Positions 1-6,024 of a stretch of DNA of 6,108 bases are shown here, in pieces; position 1 is the stretch's first letter, and every line of letters starts with the position of its first letter. Source of the stretch: Prolixibacteraceae bacterium. Lineage in GTDB: Bacteria; Bacteroidota; Bacteroidia; Bacteroidales; Prolixibacteraceae. The stretch is taken from assembly GCA_016931875.1 (NCBI GenBank), contig JAFGDX010000152.1, positions 1 to 6,108 of the forward strand, in the 5' to 3' direction. The notes under the pieces are model-generated. The model was not told the origin of the DNA. It worked only from the letters and a program-made list of their open reading frames with translations, and made no database searches. The translations under genes and the position numbers were made by a program.

Positions 1-56
1 AGAAACGCACGAACAGCAAAAAAGAAAGAATAAAAAAGATAAAAACACAGGGTTAA
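1..56 (+). other. 3' end of an unidentified upstream + strand gene (reading frame uncertain)
   Basis: The intrinsic terminator just downstream implies that a + strand gene ends here. Two frames give credible ends. One runs from base 1 and stops at TAA 31-33, giving a tail RNARTAKKKE. The other runs from base 3 and stops at TAA 54-56, at the foot of the terminator stem, giving KRTNSKKERIKKIKTQG. Both are lysine-rich and basic, as many RNA- or DNA-binding protein tails are, but that is too little to name a family. The remaining frame reads through the terminator and is less likely. Confidence 0.35.
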
Positions 57-84
57 GGCAAGTCAGAAATGGCTTGCCTTTTTT
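55..84 (+). terminator. Intrinsic terminator of the upstream + strand gene
   Basis: Stem AAGGCAAG (55-62) pairs perfectly with CTTGCCTT (73-80). A further U-G and C-G pair can close the loop down to AGAAAT (65-70). The run of six T at 79-84 forms the U-tract for + strand transcription. Read on the minus strand the hairpin is followed by TTAACCC, so it is not a good terminator for the nfeD transcript arriving from the other side. Confidence 0.85.
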
Positions 85-117
85 ATTGAAAAGCAATTAA
101 TAGCATGTTGTTTTATA

Positions 118-154
118 AAAATGGTGTATTCCGCAAATTAAGGTCAACCATTTT
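118..154 (-). terminator. Possible weak terminator after nfeD
   Basis: AAAATGGT (118-125) is complementary to ACCATTTT (147-154), an 8-bp stem with a loop of about 21 bases. On the minus strand the distal arm ends in a T run, ACCATTTTT. It lies 26-62 bases past the nfeD stop, the expected place. The stem is AT-rich and the loop large, so this is tentative. Confidence 0.25.
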
Positions 155-179
155 GTTACATTGAGTGAACAGAGTTTTT

Positions 180-1580
180 TTATTCCTCCTGTTTTTCAAC
201 ATACAACTGGGTTGCTTCAACTTTGGTTACAATAATTTTTTCGTCTTTATCTATGAACCCGCTTTCCGCAACGGCATCGTAGACTTCATCCTCAATCAGA
301 ACTTTACCTCCAGGGCGTAAAACTGTTTTTGCTGTTCCTGATTTGCCCTTTAATAAAAGAAATGAACTTTCAACACTAATATAACCTTCGTTTTTATGTT
401 GTACGGTTTTTAAAGAGAGGTTTTTAAACGGACCGGCCTGAGCGCTGAAAATTTTGTTTCCGAGATACAATGCCAGGATAAATCCACCAAAAATTCCAAG
501 TACGACGGTTGTTACCGCAATTCCTACTCCCCGCATTTCTACGTGTTCGAATTCAAAATTTACATTGTCTATCAGGCTTAAAACCAATCCGGTAAAAATG
601 AATAAGATCCCCAGTATTCCGGCGACGCCAAAGCCGGGGATGACAAAAATTTCTATGGCAACCAGGATAATTCCGAGAATAAAAACAATAATTTCCCAGT
701 TGGCAGCCAGGCCTTCGAGATATAACGGTGCAAAATAGGCTACAGCAGCTATAATGGCTATTCCAAGTGGAAAACCAATTCCGGGCGATTGCATTTCAAA
801 ATATATTCCGCCGATAATTGCCATGATTAAAATACCCGAAATAACAGGGTGAACAAGCCAGCCAATAATTCGTTCTATCCAACTGGGTTCGTATTCTACA
901 ATATTGTACTCTTCTATTCCCACTTGTTTTAAAACTTCATCCGTATTCTCTGCTGTTCCTTCGCAGTAACCGTATTTTATGGCTTCGGTAGGTGTAAAAG
1001 TTAATACTTGTCCGGTGTCAACAATTCCTTCAATGTACACACGTTCATCAACCATGGCCTCAGCAATTTTCGGATCGCGCCTCCACTGGTAAATGGTGTC
1101 GTTACCCGAAATAAGGGTGTCTCTGCCATGGGCTTCAGCGGTGGCGCGCATGGTTGAACGCATATAACTTTGGTATTTGTCGGGCATGGCCTGCCCGGTT
1201 TGATTTACTACAGTTGCAGCACCAATGCTTCCCCCGGGTCGCATGTAGATACTGTCGCAGGCAATGGAAATAAGAGCCCCAGCCGATGCTGCGTTATTGT
1301 CAATAAAAACATAAACCGGAATGTTACTTTCCAGAATTTTTGTCCGGATGGAATCCGCATCCAAAACTGTTCCTCCATAAGTATTCATATGAATAAGAAA
1401 AACATCGGCATCAAGTGTGTCTGCCGCATGAAAGGCCTGCATGGTTTGTCTCCATGTAGCTTTGGTTATTTCCTGTTTTATGTTGAATTTGTATACCAGC
1501 TTTTTATTATTTTCCTGTCCCAAAACCAAAAAGCATGAAAAAAATAAGAAAGTGAAGATGATATGTTTTGCTATTTTCAT
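180..1580 (-). CDS. nfeD: Long-form NfeD membrane-bound ClpP-class serine protease
   Basis: This 466-residue envelope protein combines a ClpP-like protease domain, a multi-pass membrane region and a C-terminal NfeD domain. A signal peptide covers about residues 1-21, with likely cleavage at VLG/Q. The protease domain (about 28-220) carries NAASAG with Ser99 as probable nucleophile, and Lys135 in MPDKYQSYM aligns with the catalytic lysine of Pyrococcus PH1510 (Ser97/Lys138, from memory). A short insertion lies at about 154-172. Roughly five membrane helices follow (about 245-261, 268-285, 295-314, 316-338, 352-374), with family motifs EMQSPGIGFPLG (262-273) and IPGFGVAGILG (314-324). Residues 400-463 form the soluble OB-fold-like NfeD domain. 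Characterised relatives cleave stomatin/SPFH membrane proteins and sit beside an SPFH gene, but none is visible here. The gene is transcribed alone, divergently from purB. The start is chosen because it gives an intact signal peptide; there is no Shine-Dalgarno sequence. Confidence 0.9.
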   Translation of the reverse strand: MKIAKHIIFTFLFFSCFLVLGQENNKKLVYKFNIKQEITKATWRQTMQAFHAADTLDADVFLIHMNTYGGTVLDADSIRTKILESNIPVYVFIDNNAASAGALISIACDSIYMRPGGSIGAATVVNQTGQAMPDKYQSYMRSTMRATAEAHGRDTLISGNDTIYQWRRDPKIAEAMVDERVYIEGIVDTGQVLTFTPTEAIKYGYCEGTAENTDEVLKQVGIEEYNIVEYEPSWIERIIGWLVHPVISGILIMAIIGGIYFEMQSPGIGFPLGIAIIAAVAYFAPLYLEGLAANWEIIVFILGIILVAIEIFVIPGFGVAGILGILFIFTGLVLSLIDNVNFEFEHVEMRGVGIAVTTVVLGIFGGFILALYLGNKIFSAQAGPFKNLSLKTVQHKNEGYISVESSFLLLKGKSGTAKTVLRPGGKVLIEDEVYDAVAESGFIDKDEKIIVTKVEATQLYVEKQEE

Positions 1581-1665
1581 TTTGTATTTCAGTAGATTAC
1601 GGTTTTAAGCTTTTGCTTTTTTTGCTTCGGCTTGTTTCTCTCCTGCAATTTCAGAAATATTTTTA

Positions 1666-1696
1666 ATTGCCAAAAATAATTGCTGCACTAAATTTA
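1666..1696 (+). promoter_or_regulatory. Alternative upstream + strand promoter for purB
   Basis: ATTG (1666-1669), 19 bases, then TAAATTTA (1689-1696) gives 3/4 and 7/8 fits to the Bacteroidota -33 and -7 elements. If used, it would give purB a leader of about 95 bases, and the 1756-1781 inverted repeat would be transcribed as a hairpin. It interleaves with the nfeD promoter candidate on the other strand. It is weaker in its -7 box than the 1769-1776 candidate but has better spacing. Confidence 0.25.
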
Positions 1697-1702
1697 ATCA
1701 AT
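1671..1702 (-). promoter_or_regulatory. Candidate Bacteroidota-type promoter for nfeD
   Basis: Read on the minus strand, TATTTTTG (1678-1671) matches the Bacteroidota -7 consensus TAnnTTTG exactly. ATTG (1702-1699) lies 20 bases upstream and matches three of four bases of the -33 element TTTG. Transcription would start near 1664-1666 and leave a leader of about 85 bases before the nfeD ATG. This is consensus matching only, in AT-rich DNA where chance matches occur. Confidence 0.5.
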
Positions 1703-1755
1703 TCACAGCTTGTTTATTAAAGTTGGTTAAATATTGGTTTATTCAAAATTCAGAT

Positions 1756-1781
1756 CCGTGTAAATTGTTAAATTTGCACGG
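1756..1781. repeat. 26-bp interrupted inverted repeat at the purB promoter (possible operator)
   Basis: The left arm CCGTGTAAATT (1756-1766) and right arm AATTTGCACGG (1771-1781) are complementary at 10 of 11 positions; the eleventh is T1761 opposite G1776, a wobble pair. The spacer is GTTA. The right arm covers most of the likely purB -7 box, so a dimeric repressor bound here would block transcription. If transcription begins further upstream, the same sequence would fold into an RNA hairpin with a GUUA tetraloop shortly before the start codon. No T run follows on either strand, so it is not an intrinsic terminator. The symmetry is directly visible; the regulatory role is inference. Confidence 0.55.
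1769..1776 (+). promoter_or_regulatory. Candidate purB -7 promoter element
   Basis: TAAATTTG matches the Bacteroidota -7 consensus TAnnTTTG exactly and lies 22 bases before the purB ATG, predicting a start near 1781-1783 and a short leader. No good TTTG -33 element lies 19-21 bases upstream, which lowers confidence. The box lies inside the inverted repeat 1756-1781. Confidence 0.45.
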
Positions 1782-1798
1782 TCATTAAAAGAATTAAA

Positions 1799-3145
1799 AT
1801 GAAAATGAATGCTTTAACGGCCATTTCTCCCGTTGATGGGCGCTATAACAATAAAGTAGAAAATCTTTGGAAATATTTTAGTGAATATGCCCTTATAAAA
1901 TATCGGCTTTTTACTGAAATTGAATATTTTATTGCACTTTCTGAAATTCCGCTTCCCCAACTTGCTGATGTTCCGAAAGAAAAGTTTGAAAAGCTGCGGG
2001 ACCTTTATACTAATTTTTCGGTTGAAGATGCACAGCGTATTAAAGATATTGAAAGCATAACCAACCACGATGTTAAAGCGGTTGAATATTTTATCAAAGA
2101 GGAATTTGATAAGCTCGAACTTGGAAAATACAAAGAGTTTATCCATTTTGCACTTACATCGCAGGATGCCAATAATACGGCCATTCCAAAATCGATTCAG
2201 GATGCGCTGGAAAACGAATATTACCCGTTGCTTCAGGAATTGATTGAAAAACTGCTGACACTGGCCGCCCAATGGAAAAATATTCCCATGCTGGCTAAAA
2301 CACATGGCCAGCCTGCTTCGCCCACAAAACTTGGAAAAGAAATCAAGGTTTTTATTGAGCGGATTATGGTTCAGCTGGTGCATCTGAAATCCATTTCAAT
2401 TGATGCCAAATTTGGGGGCGCCACCGGGAATTTTAACGCGCATTTTGTTGCTTATCCGGAAATTGACTGGGAAGAGTTTGCCAACCGGTTTTGCAAGGAA
2501 AAACTGGGTTTAAACCGCTCGCAGTTTACCACGCAAATTTCACACTACGATAATCACAGCGCCATTTTCGATGCATTGAAACGCATTAACAATATTATTT
2601 TGGATTTGAACCGCGATGTTTGGATATATATTTCTATGAACTATTTCAAGCAAAAAATAAAAAAAGGGGAGGTAGGTTCGTCAACCATGCCACACAAAGT
2701 AAATCCCATTGATTTTGAAAACTCGGAAGGAAATATCAGCATTGCCAATGCCGGTTTTGAACAGCTGGCTTCCAAATTGCCTGTTTCAAGATTACAGCGC
2801 GATTTAACCGATTCAACCGTAACACGTTTTATTGGTGTTCCGTTCGGTCATACTATTATCGCCATAAAATCAACATTAAAAGGGTTGAATAAATTGTTGC
2901 TGAATGAACCAGCTATTCAAAAAGATTTGGAAGAGAACTGGGCGGTGGTAGCTGAAGCCATTCAAACCATTTTGCGGCGCGAGTTTTTTCCTAATCCTTA
3001 CGAAGCGTTAAAAGACCTTACCCGGAAAAATGAAATAATTGATAAAAATGCCATTCACAATTTTATCGATTCGCTCAAGGTTGGTGAACAAATAAAGACT
3101 GAACTGAAAAAAATTACTCCGCAAAATTATACAGGAATTTTTTAA
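1799..3145 (+). CDS. purB: Adenylosuccinate lyase (PurB)
   Basis: This cytosolic fumarase/aspartase-superfamily enzyme acts twice in purine synthesis. It splits SAICAR to AICAR plus fumarate, and adenylosuccinate to AMP plus fumarate. The 448-residue protein aligns end to end with the E. coli-type PurB from its N-terminal LTAISPVDGRY. Visible motifs are TNHDVKAVEYF (88-98) with substrate-contacting His90, the TSQD motif (120-123), THGQPAS (168-174) with the probable catalytic His169, and the superfamily signature GSSTMPHKVNP (293-303) on the flexible loop with the catalytic serine at 294/295. SKLPVSRLQRDLTDST (325-340) is also near-identical to the E. coli type. It ends at YTGIF, about eight residues before the E. 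coli protein. The ATG at 1799 is used here; the in-frame ATG at 1805 (MNALTAIS) is equally plausible. There is no Shine-Dalgarno sequence. It is probably the first gene of an operon with the ABC exporter that follows. Confidence 0.97.
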   Translation: MKMNALTAISPVDGRYNNKVENLWKYFSEYALIKYRLFTEIEYFIALSEIPLPQLADVPKEKFEKLRDLYTNFSVEDAQRIKDIESITNHDVKAVEYFIKEEFDKLELGKYKEFIHFALTSQDANNTAIPKSIQDALENEYYPLLQELIEKLLTLAAQWKNIPMLAKTHGQPASPTKLGKEIKVFIERIMVQLVHLKSISIDAKFGGATGNFNAHFVAYPEIDWEEFANRFCKEKLGLNRSQFTTQISHYDNHSAIFDALKRINNIILDLNRDVWIYISMNYFKQKIKKGEVGSSTMPHKVNPIDFENSEGNISIANAGFEQLASKLPVSRLQRDLTDSTVTRFIGVPFGHTIIAIKSTLKGLNKLLLNEPAIQKDLEENWAVVAEAIQTILRREFFPNPYEALKDLTRKNEIIDKNAIHNFIDSLKVGEQIKTELKKITPQNYTGIF

Positions 3146-3165
3146 CGTTCACATAAAACTATTCA

Positions 3166-4986
3166 ATGAAAGATTTTCTTAAACTGCTTCGCCGGTTTGT
3201 TCCTCCATATAAATGGAAGTTGATTTTAAATATTATTTATAATTTTTTAAGCGCCATTTTTGGGGCATTTTCATTTTTATTGCTTATCCCGTCGCTTCAA
3301 ATTTTGTTTGGCACACAGGAACTGGTTTTGGTAAAACCCCAGCTAAGTTTAAGTATTGCATCAATAACCGAAAATGTAAATTACTACATTAGCCATATCA
3401 TTCAGCAATCGGGCCACGAAAAAGCACTCGTTTTAATCGGGCTTTTTATTGTTTTGAACGTTTTTTTGAAAACCGGATTTTATTACCTCGCCAATTTTAT
3501 GATTGTAGCCATAAGAAACGGCGTTGTTCGCGATATCCGTTCAATGATTTATAAAAAAATTATTCACCTGCCTCTGGGCTTTTTCTCGGAAGAAAGAAAA
3601 GGTGATATTATGGCCCGCATGACCAACGATGTGAATGAGGTTGAAAACTCCATTATGAACTCGCTGGATATGATGATTAAAAATCCCATTTTGATTATTG
3701 TTTCAATAGGAGTAATGATTTATATGAGCTGGAGCCTTACTTTGTTTGTATTTGTTGTTTTCCCGGTTGTAGGGTATATCATCGGGGCCATCGGTAAAAG
3801 TCTGAAAAAGAAATCGAGAAAAGGCCAGGATAAAATGGGTGAAATTTTATCGATAATCGAGGAAGACCTTTCAGGGTTGCGGGTGATTAAATCGTTTAAT
3901 GCCGAGAAGAAAGCTACTGAACGATTTGAAAAAGAAAATCAGAACTATTTTCATATTATGAATCAGCTCATGTGGAGGAGATTTCTGGCCCATCCGGTGA
4001 GCGAATTTTTGGGTACCGTGCTTATAATTGTGGTTTTATGGTACGGCGGAAAACTTATTTTACGTGGCGATAGTTCACTCGATGCCGCTGGGTTTATTGG
4101 CTACCTGGTTTTTTTCTATAATATTATCAACCCGGCGAAGGCCTTTTCAACTGCACTTTACAGTGTTGAAAAAGGACTGGCATCCATGGAAAGAATTGAT
4201 CGGATATTATTAACCGAAACCAATATTGTTGAGAAAAAAGATGCGGTTGAAATTACCGAATTTAAACATCGGATCAGTTTTAAAAATGTATCTTTTTCCT
4301 ACGGCACCGCACCCGTTTTGAAAGATATTTCGCTGGAAATTGAAAAAGGGAAAACCATTGCATTTGTAGGAAAATCGGGTGGGGGTAAAACCACCCTGGT
4401 TGATTTACTTCCCCGCTTTTGGGACGTTACCAGCGGAAAAATCGAAATTGACGGGATTGACCTGCGCGATTTGAAAATCAAAAGTCTGCGGAGCTTGATA
4501 GGAAATGTGAACCAGGAACCGATTCTTTTTAACGATACCTTTTTTAACAACATTGCCTTTGGAATCGAAAATCCAAAAACCGAAAGTGTTGTAAATGCCG
4601 CCAAAATTGCCAATGCCCACGATTTTATTATGGAATATGAAAAGGGTTATGACACCCCGATTGGCGACAGGGGTGATAAATTGTCGGGCGGGCAAAAACA
4701 ACGAATTTCTATTGCCCGTGCGGTGCTTAATAATCCGCCTATATTAATTCTGGATGAAGCAACCTCAGCACTGGATACCGAATCGGAAAGACTGGTGCAG
4801 GATGCCCTTGGTAATTTAATGAAGAACAGGACCTCTCTGGTAATTGCACATCGTTTGTCAACCATAAAAAATGCCGACCTGATTTGTGTTATTCACAAAG
4901 GTAAAATTGTGGAATTAGGAACACATGAAGAACTCTTTCAACTTGACGGTCATTACCGGAAATTACATAAAATGCAGATTTTTTAG
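3166..4986 (+). CDS. MsbA-type ABC exporter half-transporter (fused permease and ATPase)
   Basis: This inner-membrane exporter of 606 residues should work as a homodimer. The membrane domain (about 1-330) has six predicted helices near 18-45, 86-114, 172-190, 192-212, 280-298 and 308-328. An extracytoplasmic segment of about 40 residues between the first two (about 46-85) is longer than in E. coli MsbA. The nucleotide-binding domain (about 368-606) is complete: A-loop Tyr379, Walker A GKSGGGKT (402-409), Q-loop Gln450, signature LSGGQ (506-510), Walker B ILILD (526-530) with catalytic Glu531, D-loop SALD (534-537) and switch His562. It should therefore be active. Relatives are annotated as lipid A, lipid or multidrug exporters; the sequence alone does not settle the substrate, so I give no gene symbol. 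It starts 20 bases after the purB stop, with no terminator or promoter visible between them, which suggests co-transcription. Its stop lies one base from that of the converging lutA-like gene. Confidence 0.93.
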   Translation: MKDFLKLLRRFVPPYKWKLILNIIYNFLSAIFGAFSFLLLIPSLQILFGTQELVLVKPQLSLSIASITENVNYYISHIIQQSGHEKALVLIGLFIVLNVFLKTGFYYLANFMIVAIRNGVVRDIRSMIYKKIIHLPLGFFSEERKGDIMARMTNDVNEVENSIMNSLDMMIKNPILIIVSIGVMIYMSWSLTLFVFVVFPVVGYIIGAIGKSLKKKSRKGQDKMGEILSIIEEDLSGLRVIKSFNAEKKATERFEKENQNYFHIMNQLMWRRFLAHPVSEFLGTVLIIVVLWYGGKLILRGDSSLDAAGFIGYLVFFYNIINPAKAFSTALYSVEKGLASMERIDRILLTETNIVEKKDAVEITEFKHRISFKNVSFSYGTAPVLKDISLEIEKGKTIAFVGKSGGGKTTLVDLLPRFWDVTSGKIEIDGIDLRDLKIKSLRSLIGNVNQEPILFNDTFFNNIAFGIENPKTESVVNAAKIANAHDFIMEYEKGYDTPIGDRGDKLSGGQKQRISIARAVLNNPPILILDEATSALDTESERLVQDALGNLMKNRTSLVIAHRLSTIKNADLICVIHKGKIVELGTHEELFQLDGHYRKLHKMQIF

Positions 4987-4987
4987 T

Positions 4988-5725
4988 TTACAGCTTCTTT
5001 TTTATCAAATGGCCGGCTAAAACATCGGCCAGGTGGATGGTTTTAACAGGTAGCTTTTGTTTTTTTATGTAGGCTTCCAAATTCATCAGACACGATGCTT
5101 CTGTGGAAATGATATATTCCGCTCCGGTGTTTAGGGCATATTCTATTTTTTGTTCGGTCATTGCTGCCGAAATATGATGAAATTTGGCGGCAAAAGTACC
5201 GCCAAAACCACAACAGGTGGTCGTATCTTCCATTTCAATTAACTCCAGGCCCTGTACTTTTTGAAGCAGTTTTCTGGGTTCTTCTTTTATACCGTATTCC
5301 CGCAATCCTGCACACGAGTCATGAAAAGTAACCCTGTGGTTAAAAGTGGCTTCAAAGTTGGTGAAATGCAGTTGGTTCACCAGGAAATCGGAGAATTCAA
5401 AAATACGCGGAGCGAGTTGTTCCAACCGGCGGAGGTATGATTTTTCTTCCTTTAACAAACGTTCGTAATAATTTTTTATAAAACCGGAGCACGATGCGGA
5501 TGGGGAAACAATGGTTCTGGCTTCTGAGAAATCGTTCAGAAATTTTATGGCCAATGTTTTTGCCTCTTTCCAGTAACCGCTGTTAAATGCCGGTTGTCCG
5601 CAGCAGGTTTGTTCCGGGTTGTAATTTACTTTGCATCCGGCTTTTTCCAGCGCGGCAATACACGAGGCGGCTGTTTGCGGGTAGAGTTGGTCAATAAAAC
5701 AGGGAATAAAGACATCAATTTCCAT
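4988..5725 (-). CDS. lutA: LutA/YkgE-family (Fe-S)-binding protein with two CCG domains
   Basis: This 245-residue soluble protein matches the LutA/YkgE family, whose Bacillus member is about 240 residues and works with LutB and LutC in oxidising L-lactate. It has two cysteine-rich CCG domains, also found in heterodisulfide reductase HdrB and the glycolate oxidase iron-sulfur subunit. The first contains Cys9, QTCCGQPAFNSGY (39-51, Cys41/Cys42) and Cys79 in SASCSG. The second contains Cys138 in FHDSCAG, TTCCGFGGTF (169-178, Cys171/Cys172) and Cys212 in EASC. All expected cysteines are present, so cluster or cofactor binding should be intact. Neither lutB nor lutC is adjacent: upstream lies a tRNA-Trp gene with its own terminator, downstream the converging ABC exporter. 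The gene is therefore probably transcribed alone. Only a poor promoter match (TATGTTCA, minus strand 5748-5741) is visible upstream, and there is no Shine-Dalgarno sequence. The family is secure; a role in lactate oxidation is inferred and other 2-hydroxyacid or electron-transfer roles are possible. Confidence 0.88.
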   Translation of the reverse strand: MEIDVFIPCFIDQLYPQTAASCIAALEKAGCKVNYNPEQTCCGQPAFNSGYWKEAKTLAIKFLNDFSEARTIVSPSASCSGFIKNYYERLLKEEKSYLRRLEQLAPRIFEFSDFLVNQLHFTNFEATFNHRVTFHDSCAGLREYGIKEEPRKLLQKVQGLELIEMEDTTTCCGFGGTFAAKFHHISAAMTEQKIEYALNTGAEYIISTEASCLMNLEAYIKKQKLPVKTIHLADVLAGHLIKKKL

Positions 5726-5763
5726 CGTTTAAAATTTTATTGAACATAGAAAAAAGAATTGGT

Positions 5764-5796
5764 GATAAAAAAGAAAAAGCTGTATTTCTACAGCTT
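5764..5796 (-). terminator. Intrinsic terminator of tRNA-Trp
   Basis: On the minus strand, AAGCTGTA (5796-5789) pairs perfectly with TACAGCTT (5784-5777) around a GAAA tetraloop. A T-rich tract follows (TTTCTTTTTT, through about 5767). It begins five bases after the tRNA 3' end and separates the tRNA from lutA. On the + strand there is no T run after the hairpin, so it would not stop transcription coming from the ABC exporter side. Confidence 0.9.
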
Positions 5797-5800
5797 CTTG

Positions 5801-5873
5801 CACGGGAGGAGAGACTCGAACTCCCGACACCTGGTTTTGGAGACCAGTGCTCTGCCAACTGAGCTACACCCGT
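5801..5873 (-). tRNA. tRNA-Trp (anticodon CCA)
   Basis: The 73 bases fold as a standard cloverleaf. The D stem is GCTC/GAGC, the anticodon stem CTGGT/ACCAG around the loop CTCCAAA (anticodon CCA), the variable loop GTGTC, and the T stem GGGAG/CTCTC with one G-U around TTCGAGT. The discriminator is G73, as expected for tRNA-Trp. The acceptor stem ACGGGTG/CTCCCGT pairs at six of seven positions; position 6-67 is a U-U mismatch. The 3' CCA is not encoded (the next genomic bases are CAA), so it must be added by nucleotidyltransferase. It has its own promoter candidate and terminator. Confidence 0.96.
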
Positions 5874-5890
5874 GTTTCTTTTTGCGTGTG

Positions 5891-5922
5891 CAAATATAAT
5901 AATTCAATTTATATTACCTAAA
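5891..5922 (-). promoter_or_regulatory. Candidate promoter of tRNA-Trp
   Basis: Read on the minus strand, TATATTTG (5898-5891) fits the Bacteroidota -7 consensus TAnnTTTG exactly. TTTA (5922-5919) lies 20 bases upstream and matches three of four bases of the -33 TTTG. The predicted start near 5884-5886 gives a leader of about 12 bases, usual for a tRNA. Since tRNA-Ser upstream has its own terminator, a separate promoter is expected here. Confidence 0.6.
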
Positions 5923-5984
5923 CTTTTTTAACCCGTAAAAACACACTTGTTGTGGTTTTCAGCTTAAAAGTTATTAACAGAAAA

Positions 5985-6024
5985 ACAAATAAAAAATCCA
6001 TCAGTTGTAACCTGATGGATTTTT
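5985..6024 (-). terminator. Intrinsic terminator of tRNA-Ser, possibly bidirectional
   Basis: A perfect 13-bp stem pairs 5992-6004 with 6012-6024 around a 7-base loop (6005-6011); the core is ATCCATCAG/CTGATGGAT flanked by A and T runs. On the minus strand the distal arm runs into TTTTTTATTTG, a strong U-tract, and the hairpin starts two bases after the tRNA-Ser 3' end. On the + strand the distal arm also ends in TTTTT, so it could stop transcription from the other side before it enters the tRNA gene. Confidence 0.92.

Noticed and set aside
1170..1538. Open frame on the + strand opposite nfeD
   Set aside because: It lies wholly antisense to a well-supported NfeD coding region, its translation resembles no family I know, and no promoter leads into it. 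The same applies to + strand 454-738.
1524..1547. Possible lipoprotein cleavage site at Cys16 in the NfeD signal peptide
   Set aside because: The preceding residues FFS do not fit a lipobox, which needs a small or aliphatic residue at -3, and the hydrophobic core continues past Cys16. An ordinary cleavage site at VLG/Q fits better.
1814..2383. Long minus-strand open frame opposite purB
   Set aside because: Its translation is low-complexity in F, N, I and K, as expected from the complement of an AT-rich gene, and purB is beyond doubt on the other strand. The minus-strand frames opposite the ABC exporter (4299-4865) and the + strand frame at 4028-4213 are rejected for the same reason.
5010..5031. 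Inverted repeat TGGCCG / CGGCCA with a 10-base loop just past the ABC exporter stop
   Set aside because: It has no T run after it on either strand and lies within the lutA-like reading frame (codons for LADVLAGHL), so it is not a convincing terminator.
5937..5958. Hairpin-like AAAACACA / TGTG-GTTTT between the two tRNA genes
   Set aside because: The stem needs a bulged base and is mostly A-T. A far stronger terminator for tRNA-Ser lies just upstream in the direction of transcription, so this adds nothing.
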